Positions 20,218-31,159 of a stretch of 64,000 nt of DNA are shown here, piece after piece (positions within the stretch are counted from its first letter, which is position 1; every line of letters begins with the position of its first letter). This DNA is from Poa pratensis (lineage: Eukaryota > Streptophyta > Magnoliopsida > Poales > Poaceae). A program made the translations under genes and the position numbers. The stretch covers positions 25,817,981 to 25,881,980 of the forward strand of contig CAMZMU010000089.1 of the NCBI GenBank assembly GCA_947311845.1, read 5' to 3'. The notes under the pieces were generated by a model. That model saw only the letters and a list, made by a program, of their open reading frames with translations. It was not told the DNA's origin and made no database searches.

Positions 20218-22188
20218 CTAAGCCCAGATAGCAAGGGATGACATGGCCATAGCACCAAGAAACAAGGCGACATATGAGCAGACTTGCAGCCTCGGGTTGC
20301 AGCTCATCCTCCGGCTAAGGAAATCAGCAGCAATGAGATCCACTAATGCCATATAGATCAGTATACCAGCTGACATCGAATCCAGAATGCCCTCCACCAC
20401 CAAAGCCCTGGGGCTGTTGGGGTTGTAGAACGACGCGATCCCTGCCCCCACCGTGATCCCAGCTGGTGTTGTGATTGCAAAGAAGAATGCCATCAAGAGT
20501 GCAGAGAAATTCTTGAAATGAGCCTGCATTTGTTGAAATGAATTGATGCAATTAACATGAAGGGTGCTAACTACAACTACAAGTGAGGAACTGTTAGCCA
20601 CAAAGAAGAAATAAAGTTGACAATAACCTCAGAAATGCAGCCACCCAACGCAAAACCCTCGAAGAACTGGTGGAAGGAGAGGGCAGCAACCAGAGGTTTA
20701 ATGGTGCATGGGCTCTGCGAAACGCCCAGGGACAGCCCGATGATTACCGAATGCGATACGATCCCCAGCTCCAGAATCTTGTCGACAATACAGAAAATCA
20801 CTTTTAGCACATATTGCAGAATCCCTGCTCAAAGATCTACCGAGATATTCCTTTGAACTAAAACCACGACACTTATTTCTGAACGGAGGGGGTAGTAAAT
20901 TTGAAACCATTGCTCAATTCATACGTGCCGTTATACTTAATAGTTTAAATAGCTTACCAAACCAAGTTTTGCAACGGATACGCATGCTTCTCGAACAGAA
21001 CATAACTAACTAAGCTAATGATACCAGGAGTGCGCATTTTAGTTAGCTAATTACTTTCACAGAAGACGATCTAACTACAGCTGCCATTTCTTAGCTGCCT
21101 AATGTTTCTCAAATCCAAATAGTACATTTTTACCATGTGAGTAGATGTTGGTCCAATGAATAAAAAGTTTCTAAGAAACAACTGCGGCCCTTGAACAGGC
21201 AGGCAAAACCACATCGAACTGTCTGTACCTGCGAGACAACCACGTGCCGAGATTGGGACGGCCTCTCGTCGCTCCCACGGCCATGGTCATGCCCGTGGCC
21301 GTGGGCGTCGTACACGGCACCTCCATCGCATGCATCATGGCCATGCGCGTGGCTGTGCCGATGCGCGGCCGCGTGCGCGCGCATCCCTACGATGTGCATG
21401 GCGTCCTGCTTCTCGTTGTCCCCACTGATCCCCGCGAGCGCGCCGTCTTCGAGCAGCGCCGCTGTCTCGTCGTGAGCCGCGGCGGTGGCGGAAGCCTCCT
21501 CGCCGTGCTTCCGCTCGTAGAAGCGGGTGCCGACGAACTCCATGACGAGCGTGCCGAGCGCGGCGAGCATGGCGATGAAGCCGGGGAAAGGGAACCGCCG
21601 CCAGGGCGCGGCCGGGAGGCACGGATCCTCGAACTTCTCCTCCGCGTCGTGCATCATGTGTACGAACCCCGTGGCCAGTATCACCCCCGCCGCGAACGCC
21701 TTGGCAAGCACGAACGTGCCGCCGCCGGAGGACGAGCCCACGCCACCGGCACCAGCACCGACTCGCCGCATGCGGCCGACGAGCGGGATGGCGACGCCGA
21801 CCGCGCCGGAGATCAGGATGGCCGCGACGGCCACCATCTTGAGCCGCAGGGCCGCCGCCTCGTCGCGGCACTCGTCGTCGTCGCCCGTGCCCGGCTCGCC
21901 CTCGCAGCTCGCCGCGGAGACCGACGCAGCGAGCCGGTGCAGGTGGGTGCGGAGGTAGGGGCAGTACGACTCCATCTCCTGCCATTACACGAAAGGAAGA
22001 TTTGAACAATTATCACCAGAAATTCACGAATTTCGCCTCGCGATTCAAAGATAGAACAGAAATCGTGGAACCACGCACGCAAGAAGACAGACAAGCAGAG
22101 AAGAAGATACTGCTGCAGTAGTCGAGCTCTGAGAAAGAAGAAAGAAAGACAGCAGAGAATGGAAGGTGCGCACCTCGAAGAACCCCAT
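20218..22188 (-). CDS. ZIP-family zinc/iron transporter
   Basis: This is a membrane transporter that moves Zn2+ or related divalent metals into the cytosol. Exons on the minus strand are 22174-22188, 21229-21978, 20628-20777 and 20218-20523, all with GT..AG introns and one open frame of about 406 aa. A 15-base first coding exon (MGFFE) joins in frame to EMESYCPYL; if it is not used, translation would start at 21975. Membrane segments appear around [19 protein letters not shown] and [21 protein letters not shown] long variable loop rich in His ([16 protein letters not shown]) follows. The signature helices [15 protein letters not shown] and [14 protein letters not shown], with their metal-binding His and Glu, are intact in exon 3. 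Length and layout are usual for plant ZIPs. The exact orthologue was not determined. Confidence 0.93.
20850..20897. mobile_element. solo right end of a Stowaway MITE in a ZIP intron
   Basis: The string 'taaaaccacgacacttattt' followed by 'ctgaacggagggggtagta' is a typical right terminus of a grass Stowaway element ending in TA. The matching left end is not visible upstream, so only one end remains. It lies in the intron between the long exon and exon 3 of the ZIP gene. Confidence 0.6.
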
Positions 22189-22271
22189 GCCTGACCGCGG
22201 CTGATAATCCAATCCTGTTCCTCTGGCAGTCGACGGATTTGATTATTCGATTCGAGGAATGAATTTAGCCA

Positions 22272-22279
22272 ATTTATAC
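22272..22279 (-). promoter_or_regulatory. TATA box of the ZIP gene
   Basis: On the minus strand 'gcgtataaattgg' lies about 85-90 bases 5' of the proposed start codon at 22188, in an otherwise GC-rich region. Confidence 0.55.
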
Positions 22280-22634
22280 GCGCCCGCGCCGCGCTGCCCA
22301 CCTGCGGGCGTGGAGCAGACACATGCAGCTCCACGTCGGCGTGTGTTGGGCCCCGCCGCGGTCGAGGATGTCGTCACTCCGACGCCGCCGCCGTCTGGTT
22401 GGGATCGTGCGGCGCCCGCACTGGCCGACGTGGGATTCGAACCTGTTTTTTTTGTTATCGGGGTGGTTCGTGGAGGCGGTCACGCGGGCAAGTGGAGAGG
22501 ACGAGGAGGTACGGCGATGTCGACACTATGGCGAGCGACGCGCGTGCATGCCGAGCTGTGGGCGGGCGGCATGATGTGTGCTCGGAAGGCGGATTGCGAT
22601 CCCGCGCCTTGGCGCTATGCGCATTGTCTACGAA

Positions 22635-23942
22635 CACTAGTAGAAAAATGATCTTTCGTCCGCAGCCCTAAATGTCATTAGTCCCGGTTCAGGCAAAAAC
22701 CGGGACTGACAGGGCCCCGTGAGTCATTGGTCCCGGTTCGGATGGGGTATTAGTCTCGGTTCGTGGCTAGAACCGGGACTAAAAGGGCGAGCCCCTTTAG
22801 TCCCGATTGGTGTCTCAAACCGGGACTAAAGGGTCTATCTTTAGTCCCGGTTCGAGATTTCGAACCGGGACTAAAGACAATTTCCGTGGCAGGAGGAAAT
22901 CCACCCCCCCCCCCCCCCCCCCCCCCCCCCCGCGAATCGCCTTTCTAGTTTCAAAAACAAATCGCAGAAAATTGTTAAACTTTCAAAAAATAAAACCCTT
23001 TGAACTGTAGTTGTATTAAGTGATATACCTATCAGGAAAATTAACAAACATGAATTTTGACTTATTTTGCAAAAAAAGGTTAATAAAACTTCAAATGGCC
23101 GCTATTTCTGCATACGATGTCGGAAAAAACGTATAATATATCAAAATTATCGGCAAAAAAATTCCATTCCGAATGCAACCGCCTTCAGCCGTTTTGAATT
23201 TTTTAGATTTTTGAAATTCAAAAAGAGTCAAGATTCAGATTTTTGAATTTTTTAAAAAAATTAAAATGATGTTATATTTGGATTCCTCACATTTTTCTGA
23301 TAATAATGGACACGATTTACAGATTTAAAGATATGAATTATGCCATATTAAATGAATTAATGCCAAAAAAATAATAAAACTCATTTTTTTAGATTTATTC
23401 AATATTATTATTACTTAGTCATTTTTGTATATTTAAATAATTATTTGGAATTTAAAGGATGTTAAGCGTGACCCACATGATCCATAGGTTAATATGATTA
23501 ATAGCGTACTATAGACATAAGGTTACAAGTAGATTATAGGAAGAGGGATGGGAAGGAACCAAGATGTTAAGCGTGCTAGGGTGGAGTAGTGTGAGGATGG
23601 GTGACCGACCGAGAAGTTTGACCAAGATTGAAATTTGACCAAAGATTAAGTGTAATTAGGGGTGGAGTAGTGTGAGGATGTGAGTCCAACAATTTAAAGA
23701 TTCAAAAAAATTCAAAAAAAATCGTTTTTTGAAAAAACGAAATAGAAAAGACATTTAGTCCCGGTTCGAGCCACGAACCGGGACTAAAAAGCTCCTCACG
23801 AGAGCGGGCCACGTGGAACCCCATTAGTCCCGGTTCGTGGCCGAACCGGGACTAGCATTAGTCTCGATTGCCTAGTCCCGGTTCGGGAACCGGGACTAAT
23901 GGCCCAACCGAACCGGGACTAAATGGGTATTTTCTACTAGTG
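22635..23942. mobile_element. non-autonomous CACTA element (1,308 bp)
   Basis: The element starts CACTAGTAGAAAAA and ends TTTTCTACTAGTG, with a 3-bp target duplication GAA on both sides (22632-22634, 23943-23945). Subterminal zones at both ends carry many copies of the inverted pair 'tagtcccggtt' / 'aaccgggacta', a layout known from Triticeae CACTA families such as Caspar. The core is AT-rich and non-coding. It shares sequence with the other CACTA derivative at 50.8-53.6 kb (for example 23270-23350). Confidence 0.92.
22904..22931 (+). repeat. uninterrupted 28-base C tract
   Basis: A run of 28 C lies inside the CACTA element. Such a tract is prone to slippage and to assembly error, and could form G-quadruplex or i-motif structures. 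Confidence 0.9.
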
Positions 23943-24021
23943 GAATCTCTCGACTCTTCGCCTCATAGGAAAACTTTAAAACCATATCATGGCCTCCTCA
24001 AACAATAAATCGGGTGGCTTA

Positions 24022-26051
24022 GAGCATCTCCACCGGCGCGCCCAATACAGCCTCCGATAAAGTTGTCGGACGGGTGCTATTGGGCACGCCGGCAAGCGTT
24101 GCCATCTATTGAGAACGCCGCGCCCTCACAGATCATTCAAATAAACGGCGGGAAAAAATAAACCCATATAATGTAGAACTAAATACGTAAATCAAATAGC
24201 GAATATAATTATTAAAACTAAAATAAATTGGGAAGTCAATTAGGATGGTCGTCTGCTTGGCCTTTGAGTGCCCACAGATGCGCAACTAAATCATTTTGCA
24301 GTTGCTCGTGTGGTCCTTCATCCTTAATTTCAGCGTTAATTGTGAGGAAATTGACAAAGTCTGCAGTCAAATCCGCAAATTCATGATCAATCTGGGCAAG
24401 AGAACCCACATGATAGTATGGATGGTCATCATGTTGTGGAGGATCAGCATGTTCACTCCCGATGATCATGTTGTCCAAGATCACACAAGTCATCATCACC
24501 TCCCACATCTGCTCTTGGCTCCCTCCTGTTCTGCTGCAAAATGAGACTGGCTTTGACCTAGAGGGTGGGAGATGGTCTTCACAAATGTAGACCATCTCGG
24601 ATAGATGCCATCTGCTAGATAGTACCCCTTGTCATACCCATGGTCATTGATCTCGTAGTTGCATGGTGGAGCTTCGCCTTCAGTTAGTCGGTTAAAAACC
24701 GTTGAGCATTGCAGCACGTTGATGTCATTGTGAGTTCCAGCCATGCCAAAAAAAGCATGCCAAATCCACAAATCTTTATCAGTCACTGCTTCTAGCATGA
24801 CACTACACTCTCCAACATGACCCTTGTAAACTCCTTGCCAGGTGAATGAGCAATTCTTCCATGCCCAATGCATGCAGTGGATGCTTCCAAGCATACCAGG
24901 AAATCATGTAGCCGCGTTTTGTGCCATGAGCCTAGCAATGTCAGCTTCACTTGGTTGTCTCAAATATTTTGGCCCGAACACTGCAACAACCGCCCTGCAA
25001 TACCGATACATGGTCTTGATACATGTGGATTCAGCCATGCGGAGGTAGTCGTCTACTGCATCTGCGGGAGCTCCATATGCAAGAACTCTCAAAGCAGCCG
25101 TGCATTTCTGGATAGAGGAGAAACCAACCAGCCCGGTGCAGTCGCTCTTCAGCTTGAAGTAGTCATCATACTCCCGCACGCCCGGCAGAATGACCATGAA
25201 GAGGTCCCTGTTCATCCTAAACCGCCGCCGGAATTCCTTCTCCCCGTGTGTGGGAACGTCAGCGAAGTTGTCTTGCCACAGCATCATATGTCCCTCCATC
25301 CGTCTGCGATCTTTGGTCATCCTCCTACCCGGCTTCGAACCTCCAATCCGAGGCGCAACGTTGATCTGCCCAAGCAAACCAACCATGCAAGTGATGATCG
25401 CCAAGTGTTTGTCGACCACGGCGTTGGAGGCGGCATGGGCGGTGAGCAATGCGCCGGCCAGCTCGAGTTCGTCGTCGCTATCCATCTATATCAACACAAG
25501 GTTTAGCACAAAACGAAGTCCCGAATTTAGGAGAAAAACATAGCTGAGCAATGCGACGAACACCTTGCTTGCGGGAAAGTTCTCGGAGGCGGCGACGGTG
25601 TAGCGCCGGACAACAAGTGCGGCTCGACGGAGAAGAGACTACAGACACTACAACGGGAGATATAGTACGCCGTTCCTGGCGCGGGGGGAGACGGGCGTCC
25701 AGCCGACGGAGGGTGGGTGGCGGCGCCGGCGATTCAATAGGGAGGGGTGATTCAGTAGGGATGGGGATGAGTACAGGCCGCAAACGAACGCTGGGGGAGA
25801 AAATAAAAGGGTTGTGTCGCTGACGCGTCGGTCCCGCCTGTCAGGTTTCGACGAGACGCGCGTTGCCGCGGTTTGCCGGCACGCCCGGTTGCGTCCCTAG
25901 AACCTGGGCGCGAAGCGGGGTTGCCAGACACTATATTGGGGGTGCGCCGGCAACTTTTCCGCTATTGGACGCGCCGCTGGGGAACGGTTTGCTGCCGGCG
26001 CGCCCAAAACGTCTATTGGGAGCGGAGTTGGGCGCGCCGGTGGAGATGCTC
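24022..26051 (-). mobile_element. PIF/Harbinger element (2,030 bp)
   Basis: The ends form an inverted repeat beginning GAGCATCTCCACCGGCGCGC, flanked by the 3-bp duplication TTA (24019-24021 and 26052-26054), the hallmark target of the superfamily. It carries one transposase gene on the minus strand and no second Myb/SANT-like ORF, so it would depend on another element even if its nuclease were intact. A GGCGGGAAA motif sits near the left end at 24147. Confidence 0.92.
24236..25485 (-). pseudogene. Harbinger (HARBI1-like) DDE nuclease, broken
   Basis: From ATG 25485 the minus strand encodes an N-terminal part with FRRRFRMNRDLFMVILPGV, then the nuclease core with [14 protein letters not shown] and [12 protein letters not shown]. 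The core continues to [18 protein letters not shown] and, in another frame, to [15 protein letters not shown]. An in-frame TGA lies near 24898-24900 between MAQNAAT and FPGMLGS. An internal deletion with frameshift at about 24525-24540 removes roughly 25-30 residues usually found between the QEGA and MWEVM phrases, including a conserved acidic position. The first catalytic Asp is replaced by His in SIHCMHW (family: SIDCMHW). The gene is therefore dead. Confidence 0.88.
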
Positions 26052-26357
26052 TTATGGAACCGATGGGGGTCGAACCCGATCGCTAGGATCAGCCACTGCT
26101 TCCCTTGCTACTGGGACTCTGTCCCTTATGGAATAAGCCAGCAAAAAAGCTGGCACTTAGAGTGTTACACTCGTTTGAATCTTATAAGATCAAGAACCTA
26201 CAAGAATTTTCGTAAAAGTGTGTTTGAATACCGAATAACAAAAATTTGTACTAATATAAGTCTTGAGTGGATGGAATTTTCCTTTAAAACAGCGTAATGG
26301 AATCCTACGAAATATTTCCTAAAGAATCTAATCCTACAAATCAGACAGCGCACAACG

Positions 26358-26625
26358 GTTCCTTTGATTCAGATCATAGAATTCTCGTAGGATTGGATCC
26401 TATGAGAAATTTTCCTATATAAATTGTTTGATTCATATTATCATATCTCATAAGAATTATTTCCATAGAGATCTTGTAGTGTATCACATAGAAAAAAAAG
26501 CATTAGGTCATACCTTATGGAAAGAAATCTTCCCTGCAATCAAAGATACTTCCTATTCCCATAAGATTCACGTGGACATAGTATTCGAATCCTACAAGTT
26601 TCCTATTCTTATGAATCAAAGGAGT
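26358..26625. mobile_element. MITE with TCCTTTGATTCA termini
   Basis: The left end 'ttcctttgattcagatcata' and the reversed right end 'ctcctttgattcataagaat' form an imperfect inverted repeat extending about 45 bases. The interior is AT-rich without coding capacity. Related phrases at 26170-26330 suggest a second worn copy beside it. Superfamily not resolved. Confidence 0.6.
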
Positions 26626-26760
26626 CCTCAATCAAATGGGCTCTTAATTTCGTTATTTTGAACTTTTGATACATTTTTTCGTCTACATACTCTAGCAGAG
26701 TTACCCCTAACAATTTGCGAAAGAAATAAACTGACTGGATCACCATCCCAAGTCACAGTA

Positions 26761-26931
26761 GAGTTTGTAGCACACAGCTATATCCCGGGTAGTTATTATG
26801 CAGATGTTCTCAGAGTAGAGTATGTAGCACACAGCTATATCCCGGGTAGTTATTATGCAGATGTTCTCAGAGTAGAGTTTGTAGCACACAGCTATATCCC
26901 GGGTAGTTATTATGCAGATGTTCTCAGAGTA
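26761..26931. repeat. minisatellite, three 57-bp units
   Basis: Three nearly identical units begin at 26761, 26818 and 26875, each containing 'tagcacacagctatatcccg' and 'gcagatgttctcagagta'. The period of 57 is a multiple of three, so an open frame passes through on the minus strand, but I see no other sign of coding. The units differ by one or two bases, so the array is young. Confidence 0.92.
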
Positions 26932-27476
26932 CGTGGATATTTGACAACATTTATGAACACCACCTTCTGCCAATATTTATGGCAAAAAATTGGGGAAGAC
27001 TTCCAATATTGGAGATGTGTACGAAGCTGATAAATGCCATAAGTCCATAGATTCACGTCACAGATACCAGCAGATCAAAATGCAAGAGACCTTGCCATCC
27101 AGTTAGAAGTCAAATTTCTTCAGAATCACAGATGCCAGCAGTTAGGCTATTTGTGAGACTAACACAGCACTACAACATCACACAAATGCTGTTCCTACCA
27201 CGAAGTTGAGTTCAAGTTCAAGGGTTCTAAAGAATTCATATTAAGCTAATGAATACAAGTGCTTTAGCTGAAGATTCTACATAACTCTCGGTCTGGTTCA
27301 AGTTTCAGCGACTAGAATCTACATTCTTGTTGCCTGATACAGGGCAATGCAATGCGAGAATTAATAATGTTCTAATGGCGTTGATTCGAAAAGGTCAATG
27401 GAGTGTTCCAACTTCTCATAGCAGAAATGAGCGGACTGTATAGGTTTATTATCAGATCCTAGGAACCACAGTTAAC

Positions 27477-30400
27477 TCATTTTCCATATGGGTGGTACCT
27501 GCCCGAGCCTCGGCCAGTCGCGCTCCCACCACCCATGCTTCCAGCTCCCCCATAGGCACCATACCCCCCTGCACCATAGCCACCAGGTGCGCCATATGCA
27601 CCACCCCCGTAGGCACCCGCATATGCCCCGTAGGCACCATACGGACCTGCTCCATATATAGAGCCACCATAACCAGAGCCAAAACCTGACCCAAAGGCAG
27701 GGTTGCTTCCATATGCGCCATAGCCTCTACCATAGCCACCATATCCTGCACTACCATAATAGGCTGCTGCAGCTGCTCGGTAGTCAGCTCCATACCCATA
27801 GCCACCACCGCTGCTGCTGCTGCTCACAGAACGGCCTCCACCACTGCCACCACCACCGCCGCCTCCACCACGGTATGAACTACGGTGGCCACCGCCGCCA
27901 TGACTATATCTCCCATTAGAACTTGAATCGCCACCGCCAGGTTTCTTTGGCTCAGCCCTCTTTATTTCAACCTGCAAAATCCAAGTGGGGAAGTTGTCAC
28001 AAAAATTTAGGGTAACTAACAGCAATGTAGTTCCGCAAAAAGAACAGCACTGCCCAAGTAACAGTCCCTTGAAAGTAGAGATGAAAATCACGCGAAGATG
28101 TAATAAGGTGATACTCAATAGTTTCTTCCATCCTAGAACAAGGGATTAGCTCAATACATATTAGAGCTAATATGACTAACGCATTCTGAGCAACTCTGGT
28201 ATTGGTACACATCACTAATCTCTAAAGGTGCTGATTCGCCAAAAAAATCTCTAAAAGTGCTAATATTAAGCTATCAGTCAAAATAATGGTAATTTTTACA
28301 TATTAAACTATCTCAATACTAAATAACAACACATGGGAGTGAGACTAAATGCTAGTAGCAGTTTAACAATAATATGTCGACATGTTGAATATTTTACAAC
28401 AACAATATTTGCTAATGAATCTAATAACCGCAAGCAAGTGAGAATAGTAATTAATAATTCTCACGGAAAATGACAACAAGAGAAAATTTGTGACCTGTTT
28501 CCCTCCAAGTTCATGCATTCTCCCCCCTGACATAACTCTTTCAACAGCGTCCTCACTTTCGAAGGTAACAAAGCCAAAACCTCGTGAACGACCAGTGCTA
28601 TGGTCAACCATGATTTGATGCTCAGCCACATCCCCATATGAGGAGAAGTATTCCTTTAAATTGCCTGAAAATCAAAGTCAGGCATGTTTTGCATACGAAA
28701 CAAATATGATCAAGACTCAACATATGTAAATATTAGGAGTACTCAATTGGGTTTGACTTGATTACTTGTGAACACATCTGGAGTTCTAAACTTCAAAAAA
28801 AAAAATATGCTCGCAGAAAAAATGCATTTGTTTGTTAACTACCTTCAGTTAGAGATGGTGGAATACCACCGACAAAGATCTTTCTTGTCTTAGGACCTTC
28901 TTTTGTGGACATTTCCTCTCTAGGCACAGTCCTTTTGACTTCAACCTTAATAGATAAAAAACACGAGTGAGAACAGACTTCATTCAGGTTCGCAGTTTTG
29001 GTTGTTGGTGTTACAATCGAAGAGCCACTTCACCTAGCTGTAAACACAAGAGGCCTTACCGTTCTTCCATCTATAATATGTACATCCTCCAGAACAATGT
29101 CAATCACAGATGGATCAGAAAATGTAACAAATCCGAATCCACGAGGCTTCCTGGTATGCTTGTCCTTCATGATCACAGAATCAGCTATAGCTCCATATTT
29201 CTGAAAATGCTTGGCGAATTTTTCTGCACACAAACAAATGAAAGCATCAGTTACAGCTCATATTTCTGAAAATGCTCAATGTTTCTGCACACAAACAAAT
29301 AAGGGATGAGAATGTCAAGTAAACGGATTTCATAGGAAAGCAAAGCAATATCCAGAACAGAGGTATCTAAGCAATATTGATGGGAACAATTTGGGAGCAA
29401 TAACACTATTGTCTTAAGAATTCCTAGTTTCTTAGTATGAAATGTACACATTCTACTCTCCTTCTTTTGCAGTTGATTGGTAACTGGTATGATCTACCAG
29501 GCAAAAGTTAAATCGATAATTTTCTCTAATGAATCCCTATTTTCTCAGTGAAATAAATGCCAAGATACACCCTTCCTTCTTTGCCGATGATTGGTAACTG
29601 GTAAGGTCCACCAGTTATAAGTTTGAAACATAACAAAAAAACAGGAGTTGCATTTCTTGTAACAGATTCATAGACAGCTTGAGAACAGATTTAAAGTATC
29701 ATTAGTAGACAAGTCTTATATGTGATCCCGAAGGGATAAATATTCAAAGATTAAAACTACTCCTATAATCAAACTCCTGTGCCAAGTAAATAAATGAAAC
29801 AGCACAACCACTGAAATGTGAAAGTGAGATCATACATGGGAACCATTAGTTGGACTCAAATAACAGCATATGTAGGGCCGCCACCAGATTGCTGAGGGCA
29901 AGTGCCCTATCCCCAGTCTTTAGACATTTATCCTACCCAAAGTATCTCGTTTTGGATCAAGGCCCATAACACTTTCCCAACTTAATGCGATAGTTTTGGC
30001 CATAATAAATAGTACTAATAGAACCCAAAAACGGTCTGTTTGAATTAACTAGTACTGCGTAGAGCCGAATTTATTGTTTTTGTTCTTGATGTGTGCATCA
30101 AATTTGGATCTGAAATTATGTGGCATGGTAGACGGTTTGTGTGAACACTGTAAGATAAAATTTAGAATTTCAACACTTTCTGGATCTCAAAATGGATTGG
30201 TCTCACAGATATCACGCAAAATGCGCCCAGATAAAGTAGCTTCTTTATGATGGTATCATTTACGAAAATAAATATTCTATCTAAGAAAGCTAGCCAAGCA
30301 GCCAGAAATGCGCTGAATTTAATGGTTAATATCACACAACAATATGGCTCAAGACAGAACAACAAGAAAGATGCATTCAGATATTTTTGCTTTGGTCCCT

Positions 30401-31053
30401 TTTTTCTTAACAAAAGATATGCACACTACAAAACATTTAGAGAAAATAGCTTACGTCAGTAATCCTAATTAATGTTCTACAGCTGAATACAATGTATAGG
30501 CTTCTTAATATATCAAAACTAGGACCAAGCAGTCTCTTGTATGTCGATCTAATGAACCTAACTACATGTCTTCTACTGCAGTCTATTCAAATGTTTGTGA
30601 CCACCCACAGGAGGAACATCTTATTGAGACACAACTAAAATCGAATTTACTCGTCCTCTACCTTCGGTTGTCTCCCAGGCTACACCCCCAACGAAAATCT
30701 TCCTGTAGAGAAGCAGAGACACCAAACCAAAACGTGTTAACTACATACACCTCATCCAATCCGATCCGACAGAGCTAAGCAAGGCAAACCCTAAATGCGA
30801 GTGGAACTCATACTCACCCCGACCCGTCGGCAGGCTCAGCAGTCACGGCCCTCCCACCTTCCTCGCCGCCAGCCTCTCCGTAACCACCGGCCTCCCCTCC
30901 GCCGCCACCTCGCGGATCCTCGGCCCTCTCCTCCTCCACCTCTTCCTCATCCACCTCCTCCTCGACCTCCTCCTCAACCTCCTCCGGGTCATCCTCCTCT
31001 TCCTCCTCGTATCCTGTCATGGGGTACTGGTTCTCCTCCTCGTACCCCGCCAT
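27477..31053 (-). CDS. two-RRM glycine-rich RNA-binding protein (hnRNP-like)
   Basis: This is a nuclear RNA-binding protein of the plant heterogeneous nuclear ribonucleoprotein 1 type. Exons on the minus strand are 30818-31053, 30662-30702, 29060-29223, 28843-28945, 28495-28664 and 27477-27971. All splice sites are GT..AG and phases agree, giving about 402 aa. It opens with a Glu-rich acidic leader (EEEVEEEVDEEEVEEE). RRM1 has KIFVGGVAW and the RNP1 motif RGFGFVTF in exon 3. RRM2 has KIFVGGIPPSL in exon 4 and RGFGFVTF in exon 5. A long Gly/Tyr/Ser-rich tail with GYGGYG-type repeats follows. Such proteins act in mRNA processing or stability. The low-complexity tail predicts RNA-granule behaviour, which is inference. 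The frame is intact. Confidence 0.94.
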
Positions 31054-31159
31054 GCCGCCGCCCCGACTACACCTGCTGCGGGGACCACCCAAGCGGAGCT
31101 CAGCGACTGAGCAACGGGAACCCTAGCTCCGGATCGAAGCGGGCGGCGAAGTGTAGCAG

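Noticed and set aside
21244..22005. Long GC-rich open frames on the plus strand opposite the ZIP gene
   Set aside because: They are shadows of the GC-rich ZIP exon; the minus frame has the ZIP motifs and splice sites.
22807..23010. Proline-rich small frames across the C28 tract
   Set aside because: The proline run is just the C homopolymer in a non-coding CACTA element.
26761..26931. CRISPR-like array (regular 57-bp repeats)
   Set aside because: Units are contiguous without spacers and the genome is a plant's.
26740..26973. Repeat protein encoded by the 57-bp array
   Set aside because: The open frame follows from the period being a multiple of three; there is no start context, no splice signals and no similarity.
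28998..29269. Plus-strand frames over the RNA-binding gene exon 3
   Set aside because: Antisense shadow; the RNP1 motif and splice sites are on the minus strand.
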